Shown: in pieces, positions 52,720 to 60,632 of the stretch
Position numbering within the stretch: the stretch's first letter is position 1
Layout of the letters: the number at the start of each line of letters is the position of its first letter
Source: Kordiimonas pumila
GTDB taxonomy: Bacteria; Pseudomonadota; Alphaproteobacteria; Sphingomonadales; Kordiimonadaceae
Length of the DNA stretch: 64,000 bases
Assembly (NCBI RefSeq): GCF_015240255.1
Contig: NZ_CP061205.1
Span: 1,509,501 to 1,573,500, forward strand
Direction of reading: 5' to 3'
Notes under the pieces: generated by a model
Seen by the model: the letters and a program-made list of their open reading frames with translations, nothing else
Told to the model about the DNA's origin: nothing
The model's database searches: none
Translations under genes and position numbers: made by a program

Positions 52720-54551
52720 CAGATGTGATGACAGCACCAGATACCATAGCCAAAGAAACCGCAGAACCGCTCTTGCGCTTTGAGGGCTTGAGTATTCGCT
52801 TTGGTAGTGCAGACTACGGTGTATCCGTAGTGAAGGGCTTTTCTGCGAGCCTGCATGCAGGTAAGATTCTGGCATTAGTCGGCGAATCCGGTAGCGGTAA
52901 AACCATGGTCTCCAGAGCTGTGCTGAGATTACTGCCCCCTGGCGGGCACATATCTGGTGGGCGTATTCTGTTTAAGGGCAAAGACCTGGCTGCTCTTTCA
53001 GCCCGCGAGATGCAAGACGTTAGAGGTGTCAGCATAGGCATGGTTTTCCAAGAGCCAATGACTTCCCTCAACCCTACTTTAACGGTTGGGTTTCAAATGG
53101 CAGAGGCCCTGAAATGGCACTTTAACCTGCCCGACGGGGAATGCCGCGAACGATCTATTGCTATGCTGAAGCGGGTGCGGATTACCGACCCTGAAACCTG
53201 CCTTGCAAAATTTCCGCATGAGTTTTCGGGCGGCATGCGCCAGCGTATTCTGCTTGCAAGTGTTTTGCTGATGAAACCTGCGGTGCTGATTGCAGATGAA
53301 CCGACAACTGCTCTTGATGTTCTCGCACAAAAGCAGGTGATGGATATTATGTGCGAAATTGTGCACGAACTGGGTGTTGCTGTGCTGTTGATTACCCATG
53401 ATCTGGGCCTCGTTGCGCAGTATGCAGATCAGGTTGCTGTTATAAAAAAAGGCGATCTGATAGAAATGGGGTCTATCAGCGACACTTTGCTAGCCCCCAA
53501 GCATGCTTATACACAGTCACTAATGGGCGCTCTGCCTGTTCGCTACACTGATATAAAAGCCGAAGTGAAAACACCGCCGCTTTGCGAAATAAAAGGGGTG
53601 TCTGTTGCTTATAGGGGGCGGCGTCAGTGGCCGTGGCAAGCACAGCCTGTGCATAAAGTACTGCATGATGTCAGCCTTGATTTGCGGCAAGGCGAAACCT
53701 TTGTTGTCGTGGGCGAGTCTGGTTCGGGCAAAACAACATTGGCCCGAACAATGCTGGGTTTGATCAGGCCTGATTCTGGTTCTGTTATCTATAATGGAAC
53801 CGATATTGGGACATTAGATAAAAGTGCTTTTCTGGTGCTTCGTCAGAAAATGCAAATGGTATTTCAGGATCCATATTCTGCACTTGATCCCCGGATGTTT
53901 GTTGGGGCAACCATTGCCGAAGGCCTGCGTCATGAAAGCAACATGACGAGAGCCAAGGTTAGGGCTGCCACACTTGATATTCTGCGCGAGGTTGGCCTTG
54001 ATGAAAGCTATTATGACAGGTTCCCTCACGAGCTTTCAGGGGGGCAGCGGCAGCGGGTGAACATTGCACGGGCACTTGTTTCGCAGCCTGATTTTGTTGT
54101 TGCTGATGAGCCTGTTTCGGCACTGGATATAACTGTGCAGGAAGAGATTTTAGAGCTGTTCAAGGCCTTGCAGCAGCGCCACAAGTTTGCGTGTCTTTTT
54201 ATTACACATGACCTGAGTGTAGCAGAGCAAGTCGGCGATAGAATTGCCGTTATGTATCAGGGCAAACTGGTAGAAGCCGGTACACGTGATCAGGTTTTTG
54301 ATGACCCGCGTCATCCCTATACATGTGCGCTTCTTGAAGCGGCACCCAGGCTTGTGAAGTCTAGAGGCGACAGCTACGAGCTTATATCCCTTAAAGAACA
54401 AAACCCAAGGCCCCCAGAGGGCTTTATGTTTGGCGGTTGGCACCCTGAATTGGCAGTGACCAGAAGCGTGGGAGAAGCAACGTTACACGATGTGGGAGCT
54501 GGGCATTTGGTTGCGTTTCAGGCTTTGTCAGAAAAGGAAAGAAATGTTTGA
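52716..54551 (+). CDS. Fused ABC ATPase (DppD-DppF type), copy 2
   Basis: A 611-residue protein with two ATPase domains. Domain 1 has GESGSGKT near residue 57, SGGMRQR and LIADEPTTALD. Domain 2 has GESGSGKT near 335, SGGQRQR and VADEPVSALD. Both carry the oligopeptide-specific extensions (HAYTQSLMGALP, HPYTCALLEAAP). The same fused layout as copy 1 supports duplication of the entire four-gene importer. Its stop overlaps the RraA-like start. Confidence 0.93.
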   Translation: MTDVMTAPDTIAKETAEPLLRFEGLSIRFGSADYGVSVVKGFSASLHAGKILALVGESGSGKTMVSRAVLRLLPPGGHISGGRILFKGKDLAALSAREMQDVRGVSIGMVFQEPMTSLNPTLTVGFQMAEALKWHFNLPDGECRERSIAMLKRVRITDPETCLAKFPHEFSGGMRQRILLASVLLMKPAVLIADEPTTALDVLAQKQVMDIMCEIVHELGVAVLLITHDLGLVAQYADQVAVIKKGDLIEMGSISDTLLAPKHAYTQSLMGALPVRYTDIKAEVKTPPLCEIKGVSVAYRGRRQWPWQAQPVHKVLHDVSLDLRQGETFVVVGESGSGKTTLARTMLGLIRPDSGSVIYNGTDIGTLDKSAFLVLRQKMQMVFQDPYSALDPRMFVGATIAEGLRHESNMTRAKVRAATLDILREVGLDESYYDRFPHELSGGQRQRVNIARALVSQPDFVVADEPVSALDITVQEEILELFKALQQRHKFACLFITHDLSVAEQVGDRIAVMYQGKLVEAGTRDQVFDDPRHPYTCALLEAAPRLVKSRGDSYELISLKEQNPRPPEGFMFGGWHPELAVTRSVGEATLHDVGAGHLVAFQALSEKERNV

Positions 54552-55203
54552 TGTTCATAAAATGCCCGAGCAAATTTCCCCTAGTTTGGTGGAACTTTTG
54601 CAGCAAGTTGAAACAGCCACTGTTGGTCATTTCCTGCACACAGGATTTATAGACCGCGATATTCGGGCAGTATTGCCAGAAGCGCGGGTTGCAGGAACGG
54701 CTGTAACAGTTCGCATACCGCATGCAGACTCAACAGCCTTGCATTATTTACTGAAAACCGTACGCCCGGGCGATTTTGTTGTTGTGGAGCGTTGCGGCGA
54801 TAGCCGGCATGCCTGCTGGGGCGGGGTTGTTACCCATGCCATGAAACGTGCGGGCATTGTGGGCGCGGTTATTGATGGGCCTGCAACAGATTTTGCAGAA
54901 ATACGCTCTCTTGGGTTGCCAGTGTGGTGCAGGGGGCCTTCATCTATCACAACAAAACTGCTTGGGCTCGACGGTGCCATTAATGTGCCGGTTACTGTGG
55001 GCGGGCAAATTGTTCATCCTGGTGACGCTATTTTGGCCGATGAAAGCGGCGTTATCGCTCTCTCGAAAGCCGATGCAATAATGGTTGCTAATACGGCGCT
55101 CGATATGCAGCAGCGTGAAATTGAGGTGCTGGCCCGTTTATACGGCGGTGAATGCCTGCCTGATATTACCGGTGCGACCCAGATGGTCGAAAAATCTGCC
55201 TGA
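54544..55203 (+). CDS. RraA/HMG-aldolase-fold protein without the usual Arg
   Basis: A 219-residue RraA-like protein. GDFVVVERCGDSRHACWGGV near residue 76, GAVIDG near 107, INVPVTVGGQIVHPGDAILADESG near 145-170 are family blocks. In HMG/CHA aldolases and RraA the loop reads DGxxRD; here it is DGPATD (residues 111-116), replacing the Arg with Thr. That Arg is important for the aldolase reaction in characterised enzymes, so another activity, or a binding role, is likely. The ATG at 54544 has AAAGGA and lies within the end of the ATPase gene (overlap 8 bp). A longer frame upstream is not protein-like. Confidence 0.8.
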   Translation: MFDVHKMPEQISPSLVELLQQVETATVGHFLHTGFIDRDIRAVLPEARVAGTAVTVRIPHADSTALHYLLKTVRPGDFVVVERCGDSRHACWGGVVTHAMKRAGIVGAVIDGPATDFAEIRSLGLPVWCRGPSSITTKLLGLDGAINVPVTVGGQIVHPGDAILADESGVIALSKADAIMVANTALDMQQREIEVLARLYGGECLPDITGATQMVEKSA

Positions 55204-55240
55204 AACCTGTTTGAATATTTTAGAATATGTAGGAAAAAAA

Positions 55241-56056
55241 ATGAAAGTTTGCCTAATACAAATGAACTCTCGCGATAGCCTCGTTGAAAATCTGCAACAG
55301 GCAGAAAACGCAGTGCGTTCAGCCGTTGCAGATACACACGCAAGGCTGGTTGTTTTGCCAGAGCTGTTTACATATCTTGGTGGCACAAAGGAAGGTAAAC
55401 GCGAGGCTGGGCAGGTTTTCCCTGAAAGTGGTGCGTATCGGCTTTTACAGTCGCTTGCCAAAGAGTATGGTGTTTATCTGCACGGCGGAAGCATGATCGA
55501 ACGGGACGGCGACCGGCTTTACAATACAACAGTTGTGTTTGACCCCAAGGGCAGCGAAATTGCCAAATACCGGAAAATTCACCTGTTTGATGTTGTGGCA
55601 CCTGACGGCGCTGTCTTCCGGGAATCCGATGTGTTTGGGCGCGGTGAAAATATTGTCACTTACAAGGTAGATGATCATATAGTTGGCTGCAGTATTTGCT
55701 ACGATTTGCGTTTCCCTGAACTTTATGCCGAATTAAGCAAGGCTGGCGCCGACATTATTATTGCCCCGGCAGCCTTTACGCTTATGACAGGCAAAGATCA
55801 CTGGGAAATATTGTGCCGGTCGCGCGCAATGGAGACCCAAACCTATGTACTGGCAACAAATCAAGTGGGCACATACTCTGAAAATGGTGAACCACGGGCT
55901 TCTTATGGTCATTCAATGGTGGTTGACCCGTGGGGCACAGTGTTGGCCCGCGCACAGGCGAGAACAGGCCATATTGTTGCCTCACTAGACTTTGATTACT
56001 TGAATAAAGTGCGAGCAGACATCCCTGTTCAGCGGCACCATGTTTTGGGCCAGTAG
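55241..56056 (+). CDS. Carbon-nitrogen hydrolase (nitrilase superfamily)
   Basis: A 271-residue Nit-type amidase. The Glu-Lys-Cys triad is complete: Glu41 in VLPELF, Lys112 in KYRKIHLFD, and Cys153 in CSICYDLRFPEL. The length and motifs suit Nit1/Nit2 and omega-amidase branches that hydrolyse small amides such as deaminated glutathione or 2-oxoglutaramate. The ATG at 55241 follows AGGAAAAAAA, 37 bp after the RraA-like gene. In this operon it could remove an amide group from a fragment of the imported molecule. Confidence 0.88.
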   Translation: MKVCLIQMNSRDSLVENLQQAENAVRSAVADTHARLVVLPELFTYLGGTKEGKREAGQVFPESGAYRLLQSLAKEYGVYLHGGSMIERDGDRLYNTTVVFDPKGSEIAKYRKIHLFDVVAPDGAVFRESDVFGRGENIVTYKVDDHIVGCSICYDLRFPELYAELSKAGADIIIAPAAFTLMTGKDHWEILCRSRAMETQTYVLATNQVGTYSENGEPRASYGHSMVVDPWGTVLARAQARTGHIVASLDFDYLNKVRADIPVQRHHVLGQ

Positions 56057-56070
56057 AAAGGGATATCAAA

Positions 56071-56811
56071 ATGCATAGTAAATTTAAGAATTTTGCTTTC
56101 TGGCTCTCAACGCCTAACCCGATGATGGTGGAAGCTGCACACGATAAAGGGCTAACACGGCTAGTGCTGGATCTTGAGCACGGGGCGTTTGACCAGTCCC
56201 AGTTGAATATGTTTATTCCTTTTTGCAAAGCGCTTGGCTTTGAAATTTGCGCCAAGGTTTTGGCACCAGAAGCCATGGCAATCCAGCAGGCGCTGGATTT
56301 TGGCGCGGACGCTGTAATTATTCCCCATGTGGAGGGCGTTGATCATGCCCGTGAAGTAACGGCACATGCAAAATATCCCCCGCTTGGTAACCGTAGTTAT
56401 GCAGCGGGGCGCATAGTGCGCTATGATGCTTTGCCTGCGGGTTTTTTTCAAAACGAAAATAACCGGGTTAAATGTTACCCAATGGTTGAATCTTCTGCGG
56501 CACTCACTGATGTGGAAGCAATTTTGGCTTTGCCAACAGTGGACGGCCTTTTTGTTGGCCCGTCAGACCTTGCGCTTTCAAGGGGCCGGTCAACTTACTG
56601 TTTTGACGGTGACGACAGGACAGACATTAAACGTATCGCAGTAGCGGCGGAAAAATTTAAAAAACCATGGATAATGCCAGCATGGACGCAAGCGGAAAGG
56701 CAGTTTTCTCTTGAAAACAACGCGGCCTGGCTTGTTGCTTTAAATGAATTTGGTGTTGCTATGGCCGGACTTGGTGCGGGGCTTACACAAATAGAAAATA
56801 ACCATTTATAG
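56071..56811 (+). CDS. HpcH/HpaI-type aldolase
   Basis: A 246-residue class II pyruvate aldolase-like TIM barrel. LVLDLEHGAF near residue 29, the metal-binding Glu in YPMVESSAAL near 141 and LFVGPSDLALSRG near 166 are in place. The usual catalytic Arg of the R-V-P segment appears as Lys in CAKVLAPEA, a possible change of substrate. Aldolases of this family split 2-oxo-4-hydroxy acids. It starts 14 bp after the nitrilase-like gene. Confidence 0.85.
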   Translation: MHSKFKNFAFWLSTPNPMMVEAAHDKGLTRLVLDLEHGAFDQSQLNMFIPFCKALGFEICAKVLAPEAMAIQQALDFGADAVIIPHVEGVDHAREVTAHAKYPPLGNRSYAAGRIVRYDALPAGFFQNENNRVKCYPMVESSAALTDVEAILALPTVDGLFVGPSDLALSRGRSTYCFDGDDRTDIKRIAVAAEKFKKPWIMPAWTQAERQFSLENNAAWLVALNEFGVAMAGLGAGLTQIENNHL

Positions 56812-56863
56812 CGTACGCGGTGTGTCGTTTTGTTATGGTATGAAAGAGGTAAGGGATTTTGAA

Positions 56864-58630
56864 ATGCAAAGACTGATCTTTAAAGTATTAATGTTTGCCG
56901 CACTTGTGGCTCCGGCGTATCTGCACGGCGCATATGCTGCTGACCCCATTCACTTTGGGAATAAATCCGTGATCCCGGAATATAATGTAATGGTACCCAT
57001 GCGGGACGGCGTACGCCTTTCAACGGATATTTACAGGCCAGCAAAACCCGGTAAATACCCCGTTATTTTAACGCGAGATACCTATGATAATGGATCGCGT
57101 GATCAGGATATTGCAGAAGGCTATACATGGGCAGAACGAGGCTATGTTTTTATCCACCAGGACGTGCGCGGCCGTTATGATTCTGACGGCGGTCAGCATT
57201 ACCCTTATAAATATGAAGCTGAAGATGGCTATGATACGCAGGTTTGGGCAGGTGAACAGCCTTGGTCAAACGGTAAAGTTGGCATGATGGGGGGGTCATA
57301 CCTTGCATCTGTACAGTGGTTAAGCGCACCGCTGCGGGCGCCTTCCCTCACAGCCCTTGCACCGCGCATGACACCCTATAATTATTATCAGGATGTGGCT
57401 TACACCGGGGGGGCATTCCAGCTTTCATCTCGCATTGGTTGGGCGGCGCTTATTAGTGGCCGCACAAACCAGATTCGCCATTATGACTGGGATGAAAAGC
57501 TTTTACATTTACCGCTGAAAACCCTTGATAAAGCGATTGGTCACGACCTGCCTCATTTCCGCGATTGGCTGGCACATCCGTCTCATGATGAGTACTGGAT
57601 GGAATATAATGTAGAGGCTCAGGCCGACCAGATTGATGTTCCGGCCTATAATATTGCGGGCTGGTATGATGTTTTCTTACGCGGCAACCTTACAAGCTTT
57701 GCTGATATGGGTAAAAAAGCCCGCAGCGAGAAAAACCGGCATGCTCAAAAGCTCATTATTGGGCCGTGGCCGCACACAGCAGCCCCGTCAGCCAAATTAG
57801 GTGAATTAGACTTTACAGACGCGGCTGTTGTTAGCTTTGACGATATACATATCAAATGGTTCGACTACTGGCTGAAGGGCACAGAAAACGGCGTACTAAA
57901 TGAGGCACCCGTACGCCTGTTTGTGATGGGCGAAAATAAGTGGCGTGATGAGCAGGAATGGCCGCTCGCCCGCACGCAGTACACAAAATATTATTTTAAC
58001 AGCAAAGGCAGCGCTAACAGTGCGCAAGGTAACGGCACGCTAAGTACAGAAAAGCCTGAAGCCAAAAAAGGTCATGACCAGTTTGTATATGACCCGAATA
58101 ACCCAGTACCTACTCTGGGCGGCAACCTGATGTTTAAAACAACACCTGCGGGGCCATATGACCAAGCTGCCCTTGAAGAGCGTAAAGACATTCTTGTCTA
58201 TACGACAGGGCCACTGGAGGCTGATACAGAGGTGACAGGGCCAATAGAGGTTACGTTATATGCGGCGTCTTCTGCGCTCGATACAGACTTTACAGCAAAG
58301 CTTGTTGATGTGCATCCAGACGGCAAAGCCTATAATTTGGCTGATGGTATTATCAGGGCGCGCCACCGGGAATCTTTCAAGTCTGAAAAGCTGCTCACAC
58401 CGGGTAAAGTGTATGAATATACAATTGACCTTTGGGCAACAAGCAACCTGTTTAAAAAGGGGCACAAGATACGGGTGGATATTTCCAGCAGTAATTTCCC
58501 GCGCTTTGACCGTAACCCAAATACCGGGCATAAATTTGCTGAGGATGCAGAAATACAGACCGCAGAACAAACGATCTACCACACGGCCGAATATCCATCA
58601 TATATAACTTTGCCGATAATACCGAGGTAG
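56864..58630 (+). CDS. Secreted CocE/NonD family hydrolase
   Basis: A 588-residue exported serine hydrolase of the CocE/X-Pro dipeptidyl-peptidase family. Signal peptide: LIFKVLMFAALVAPAYLHGAYA. MVPMRDGVRLSTDIYRP near residue 42 is the standard family start; the nucleophile elbow is MMGGSYLASVQW near 145; GPWPH near 300 supplies the His region; and the C-terminal jelly-roll spans about 430-588 (ends AEYPSYITLPIIP). The ATG at 56864 has AAGGG eight bases away. Substrates include esters, peptides and acylated amides. Being exported, it acts before uptake, which contrasts with the cytoplasmic hydrolases in the same operon. It is the last gene in the operon. Confidence 0.87.
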   Translation: MQRLIFKVLMFAALVAPAYLHGAYAADPIHFGNKSVIPEYNVMVPMRDGVRLSTDIYRPAKPGKYPVILTRDTYDNGSRDQDIAEGYTWAERGYVFIHQDVRGRYDSDGGQHYPYKYEAEDGYDTQVWAGEQPWSNGKVGMMGGSYLASVQWLSAPLRAPSLTALAPRMTPYNYYQDVAYTGGAFQLSSRIGWAALISGRTNQIRHYDWDEKLLHLPLKTLDKAIGHDLPHFRDWLAHPSHDEYWMEYNVEAQADQIDVPAYNIAGWYDVFLRGNLTSFADMGKKARSEKNRHAQKLIIGPWPHTAAPSAKLGELDFTDAAVVSFDDIHIKWFDYWLKGTENGVLNEAPVRLFVMGENKWRDEQEWPLARTQYTKYYFNSKGSANSAQGNGTLSTEKPEAKKGHDQFVYDPNNPVPTLGGNLMFKTTPAGPYDQAALEERKDILVYTTGPLEADTEVTGPIEVTLYAASSALDTDFTAKLVDVHPDGKAYNLADGIIRARHRESFKSEKLLTPGKVYEYTIDLWATSNLFKKGHKIRVDISSSNFPRFDRNPNTGHKFAEDAEIQTAEQTIYHTAEYPSYITLPIIPR

Positions 58631-58676
58631 GGTAAAGATGTGTGCTTGTGATGCTTTTGATAAATAGGTGCCTGTG

Positions 58677-59159
58677 ATGACACATAAACTTGACCGCTTT
58701 GATGTGGCTATACTCGAGGCTTTGCAGCGAGATGGCCGCATGACGCGTGTCAAACTGTCTGAAGTTGTGGGGCTTTCCCCTACACCGTGTCACGAACGCG
58801 TCAAGCGCCTTGAAAAAGATAAATACATTAAAAGCTACCACGCACAGGTTGATATTAACCGCTTCATGAAAATCTCCCTTGTGTATGTTACCATCACACT
58901 GGGGAGCCACAGGGCGAGTGACTTTACGATATTTGAACGTAATATAAAGCAGTATCCTGAGGTGCTCGAGTGCCACGCACTTGGTGGGGGCATTGACTAT
59001 ATTCTAAAGGTTATTGCTCATAATATTACGGACTATCAGAACTTTATGGAAGGTTTGCTTGAAAGCAATATTGGCATTAACCAGTATTTCACCCACTTTG
59101 TTACCAAGCCGGTTAAAGAATATGCTGGCTACCCTCTGTCTGATCTGATGATGAAATAA
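58677..59159 (+). CDS. Lrp/AsnC family transcriptional regulator
   Basis: A 160-residue Lrp-type regulator. The helix-turn-helix is in residues 6-55 (DRFDVAILEALQRDGRMTRVKLSEVVGLSPTPCHERVKRLE in segments) and the RAM effector domain follows (YPEVLECHALGGGIDYILKV). The ATG at 58677 has AGGTG eight bases before it. It converges on the aminotransferase/SSADH row, separated by a bidirectional-looking terminator. Lrp members here typically sense amino acids; control of the neighbouring amine catabolic genes is plausible. Confidence 0.92.
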   Translation: MTHKLDRFDVAILEALQRDGRMTRVKLSEVVGLSPTPCHERVKRLEKDKYIKSYHAQVDINRFMKISLVYVTITLGSHRASDFTIFERNIKQYPEVLECHALGGGIDYILKVIAHNITDYQNFMEGLLESNIGINQYFTHFVTKPVKEYAGYPLSDLMMK

Positions 59160-59183
59160 CGAGGCTTAAGCCCTTGTGATAGC

Positions 59184-59217
59184 AAAAGGCCCGCTTTGTT
59201 AAGCGGGCCTTTCTTTA
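59184..59217. terminator. Rho-independent terminator between convergent genes
   Basis: A perfect 12-bp stem, AAAGGCCCGCTT/AAGCGGGCCTTT, with TGTT loop and TTTCTTT following. On the minus strand an A/T-rich flank (AAAGG preceded by GCA) also gives a short U-tract, so it can serve both the Lrp and aminotransferase transcripts. Confidence 0.85.
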
Positions 59218-59240
59218 TGACAGCAGTGTTTTCTATACCG

Positions 59241-60632
59241 TTAGGCCAATTTTACACCTTGCGCTGTTAGGGTGTCAGTAACTTCGTTTACTGCTTCTGC
59301 CACAGTTTTGATAATGTGATCGACATCCTCTTTTGTGGTAATCAGCGGCGGGGCAAACCCTAAAATATCGCCGTGTGGCATGGCGCGGGCAATAATGCCG
59401 CGTTTCAGGGTGGCAGCAGAAACTTGTGCCCCCACTTTAAGGGCTGCATCAAAGCGCTGTTTTTGGCTTCTGTCTTGAACAAACTCAAGTGCGCCCAGCA
59501 TGCCTTGGCCGCGCACTTCACCAACAAGGGGGTGTTGGCTAAAGGCTTTTCTCAGTTCACTATTGAAGTAAGCGCCGGTGTCTTTGGCGTTTGCAACAAT
59601 GTTATTGTCTTTCAAAACTTTCAGGTTGGCAAGGCCCGCTGCCGCACACAAAGGGTGCGCTGTGTATGTGTAGCCGTGGCTAAACGGGCCGTATTTCTCA
59701 GATCCCTGTTTCAGCACGTCCCATACTTTATCGCCGACAATAGAACCAGATAGCGGCAGGTATGCACTTGTCAGGCCTTTGGCTATTGTGATCAGGTCAG
59801 GTTTCATGCCGTAGAGGTGCGAACCAAAGTTTTCGCCCGTGCGCCCAAAGCCGCAAACCACTTCATCTGCGATCAGCAGAATATCATATTTGTTCAGAAC
59901 GGCCTGTATTTCTGCCCAGTAATTTTCTGGCGGTGTAATAATGCCGCCTGTGCCCAGCATAGGCTCGCCGATAAAGGCTGCAACCGTGTCTGGCCCTTCT
60001 CTCAAAATCATTTCTTCAAGATCGCGCGCACATTTTTTTGAAAACTCGGCTTCTGTCATGCCGTCTTCTGCTTCAAAATAATAATGCGGGTTGGTTGTGT
60101 GCAATATGGGGCCACACGGCATATCAAAAGCAGTGTGGTAAAACGGCAGGCCTGTCATGCTGCCAGAGATAACAGTGGCCCCGTGATAGCCACGCAGGCG
60201 TGAGATAATTTTCTTCTTAGCCGGGCGGCCAAGGACATTATTATAGTACCATACAATCTTGGCCTGTGTTTCATTGGCATCAGACCCCGAAAGGCCATAA
60301 AATACCCGTGCCATGCCGGGGCCATACCACTTTAAAATTTCGTCTGAAAGCTTAATGGATGGCTCGCTGCCGTGGCCAGCATAGGCATGATAGTAAGCAA
60401 GTTCGCGTGCTTGCTCTGCAATCGCATCCGCTACAGCTTCATTGCCGTAGCCAATGTTGACGCAGTAAAGGCCTGAGAAGGCATCAATCAGCTCAATGCC
60501 GTCCGTGTCGTAAATACGGATACCTTTACCCTTTTTAATCACGCGTGAGGGCGTGTTACCTGCATCGTGGTCTGCAAGGTGTGCAAAGGGGTGGACCAGT
60601 GTTTTCCTGTCTAGGTCATTGATTGTTGTCAT
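59241..60632 (-). CDS. Class III aminotransferase (omega-amino acid type)
   Basis: A 463-residue PLP class III aminotransferase. The Schiff-base Lys is Lys285 in TIAKGLTSAYLPLSG, Asp256 lies in ADEVVCGFGRTG, and GSDANETQAKIV near 117 holds the phosphate-binding turn. Such enzymes move amino groups from diamines, beta-alanine, GABA or similar amines to pyruvate or 2-oxoglutarate. The ATG at 60632 (AGGAG eight bases away) overlaps the SSADH stop (ATGA), so amine is converted to semialdehyde here and oxidised by its partner. It resembles SpuC/putrescine-pyruvate transaminases, but the substrate is not fixed. Confidence 0.9.
   Translation of the reverse strand: MTTINDLDRKTLVHPFAHLADHDAGNTPSRVIKKGKGIRIYDTDGIELIDAFSGLYCVNIGYGNEAVADAIAEQARELAYYHAYAGHGSEPSIKLSDEILKWYGPGMARVFYGLSGSDANETQAKIVWYYNNVLGRPAKKKIISRLRGYHGATVISGSMTGLPFYHTAFDMPCGPILHTTNPHYYFEAEDGMTEAEFSKKCARDLEEMILREGPDTVAAFIGEPMLGTGGIITPPENYWAEIQAVLNKYDILLIADEVVCGFGRTGENFGSHLYGMKPDLITIAKGLTSAYLPLSGSIVGDKVWDVLKQGSEKYGPFSHGYTYTAHPLCAAAGLANLKVLKDNNIVANAKDTGAYFNSELRKAFSQHPLVGEVRGQGMLGALEFVQDRSQKQRFDAALKVGAQVSAATLKRGIIARAMPHGDILGFAPPLITTKEDVDHIIKTVAEAVNEVTDTLTAQGVKLA

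Noticed and set aside
55782-56276. 164-codon antisense frame across the nitrilase and HpcH genes
   Set aside because: It spans two well-supported genes and an intergenic gap, and no recognisable protein features are seen.
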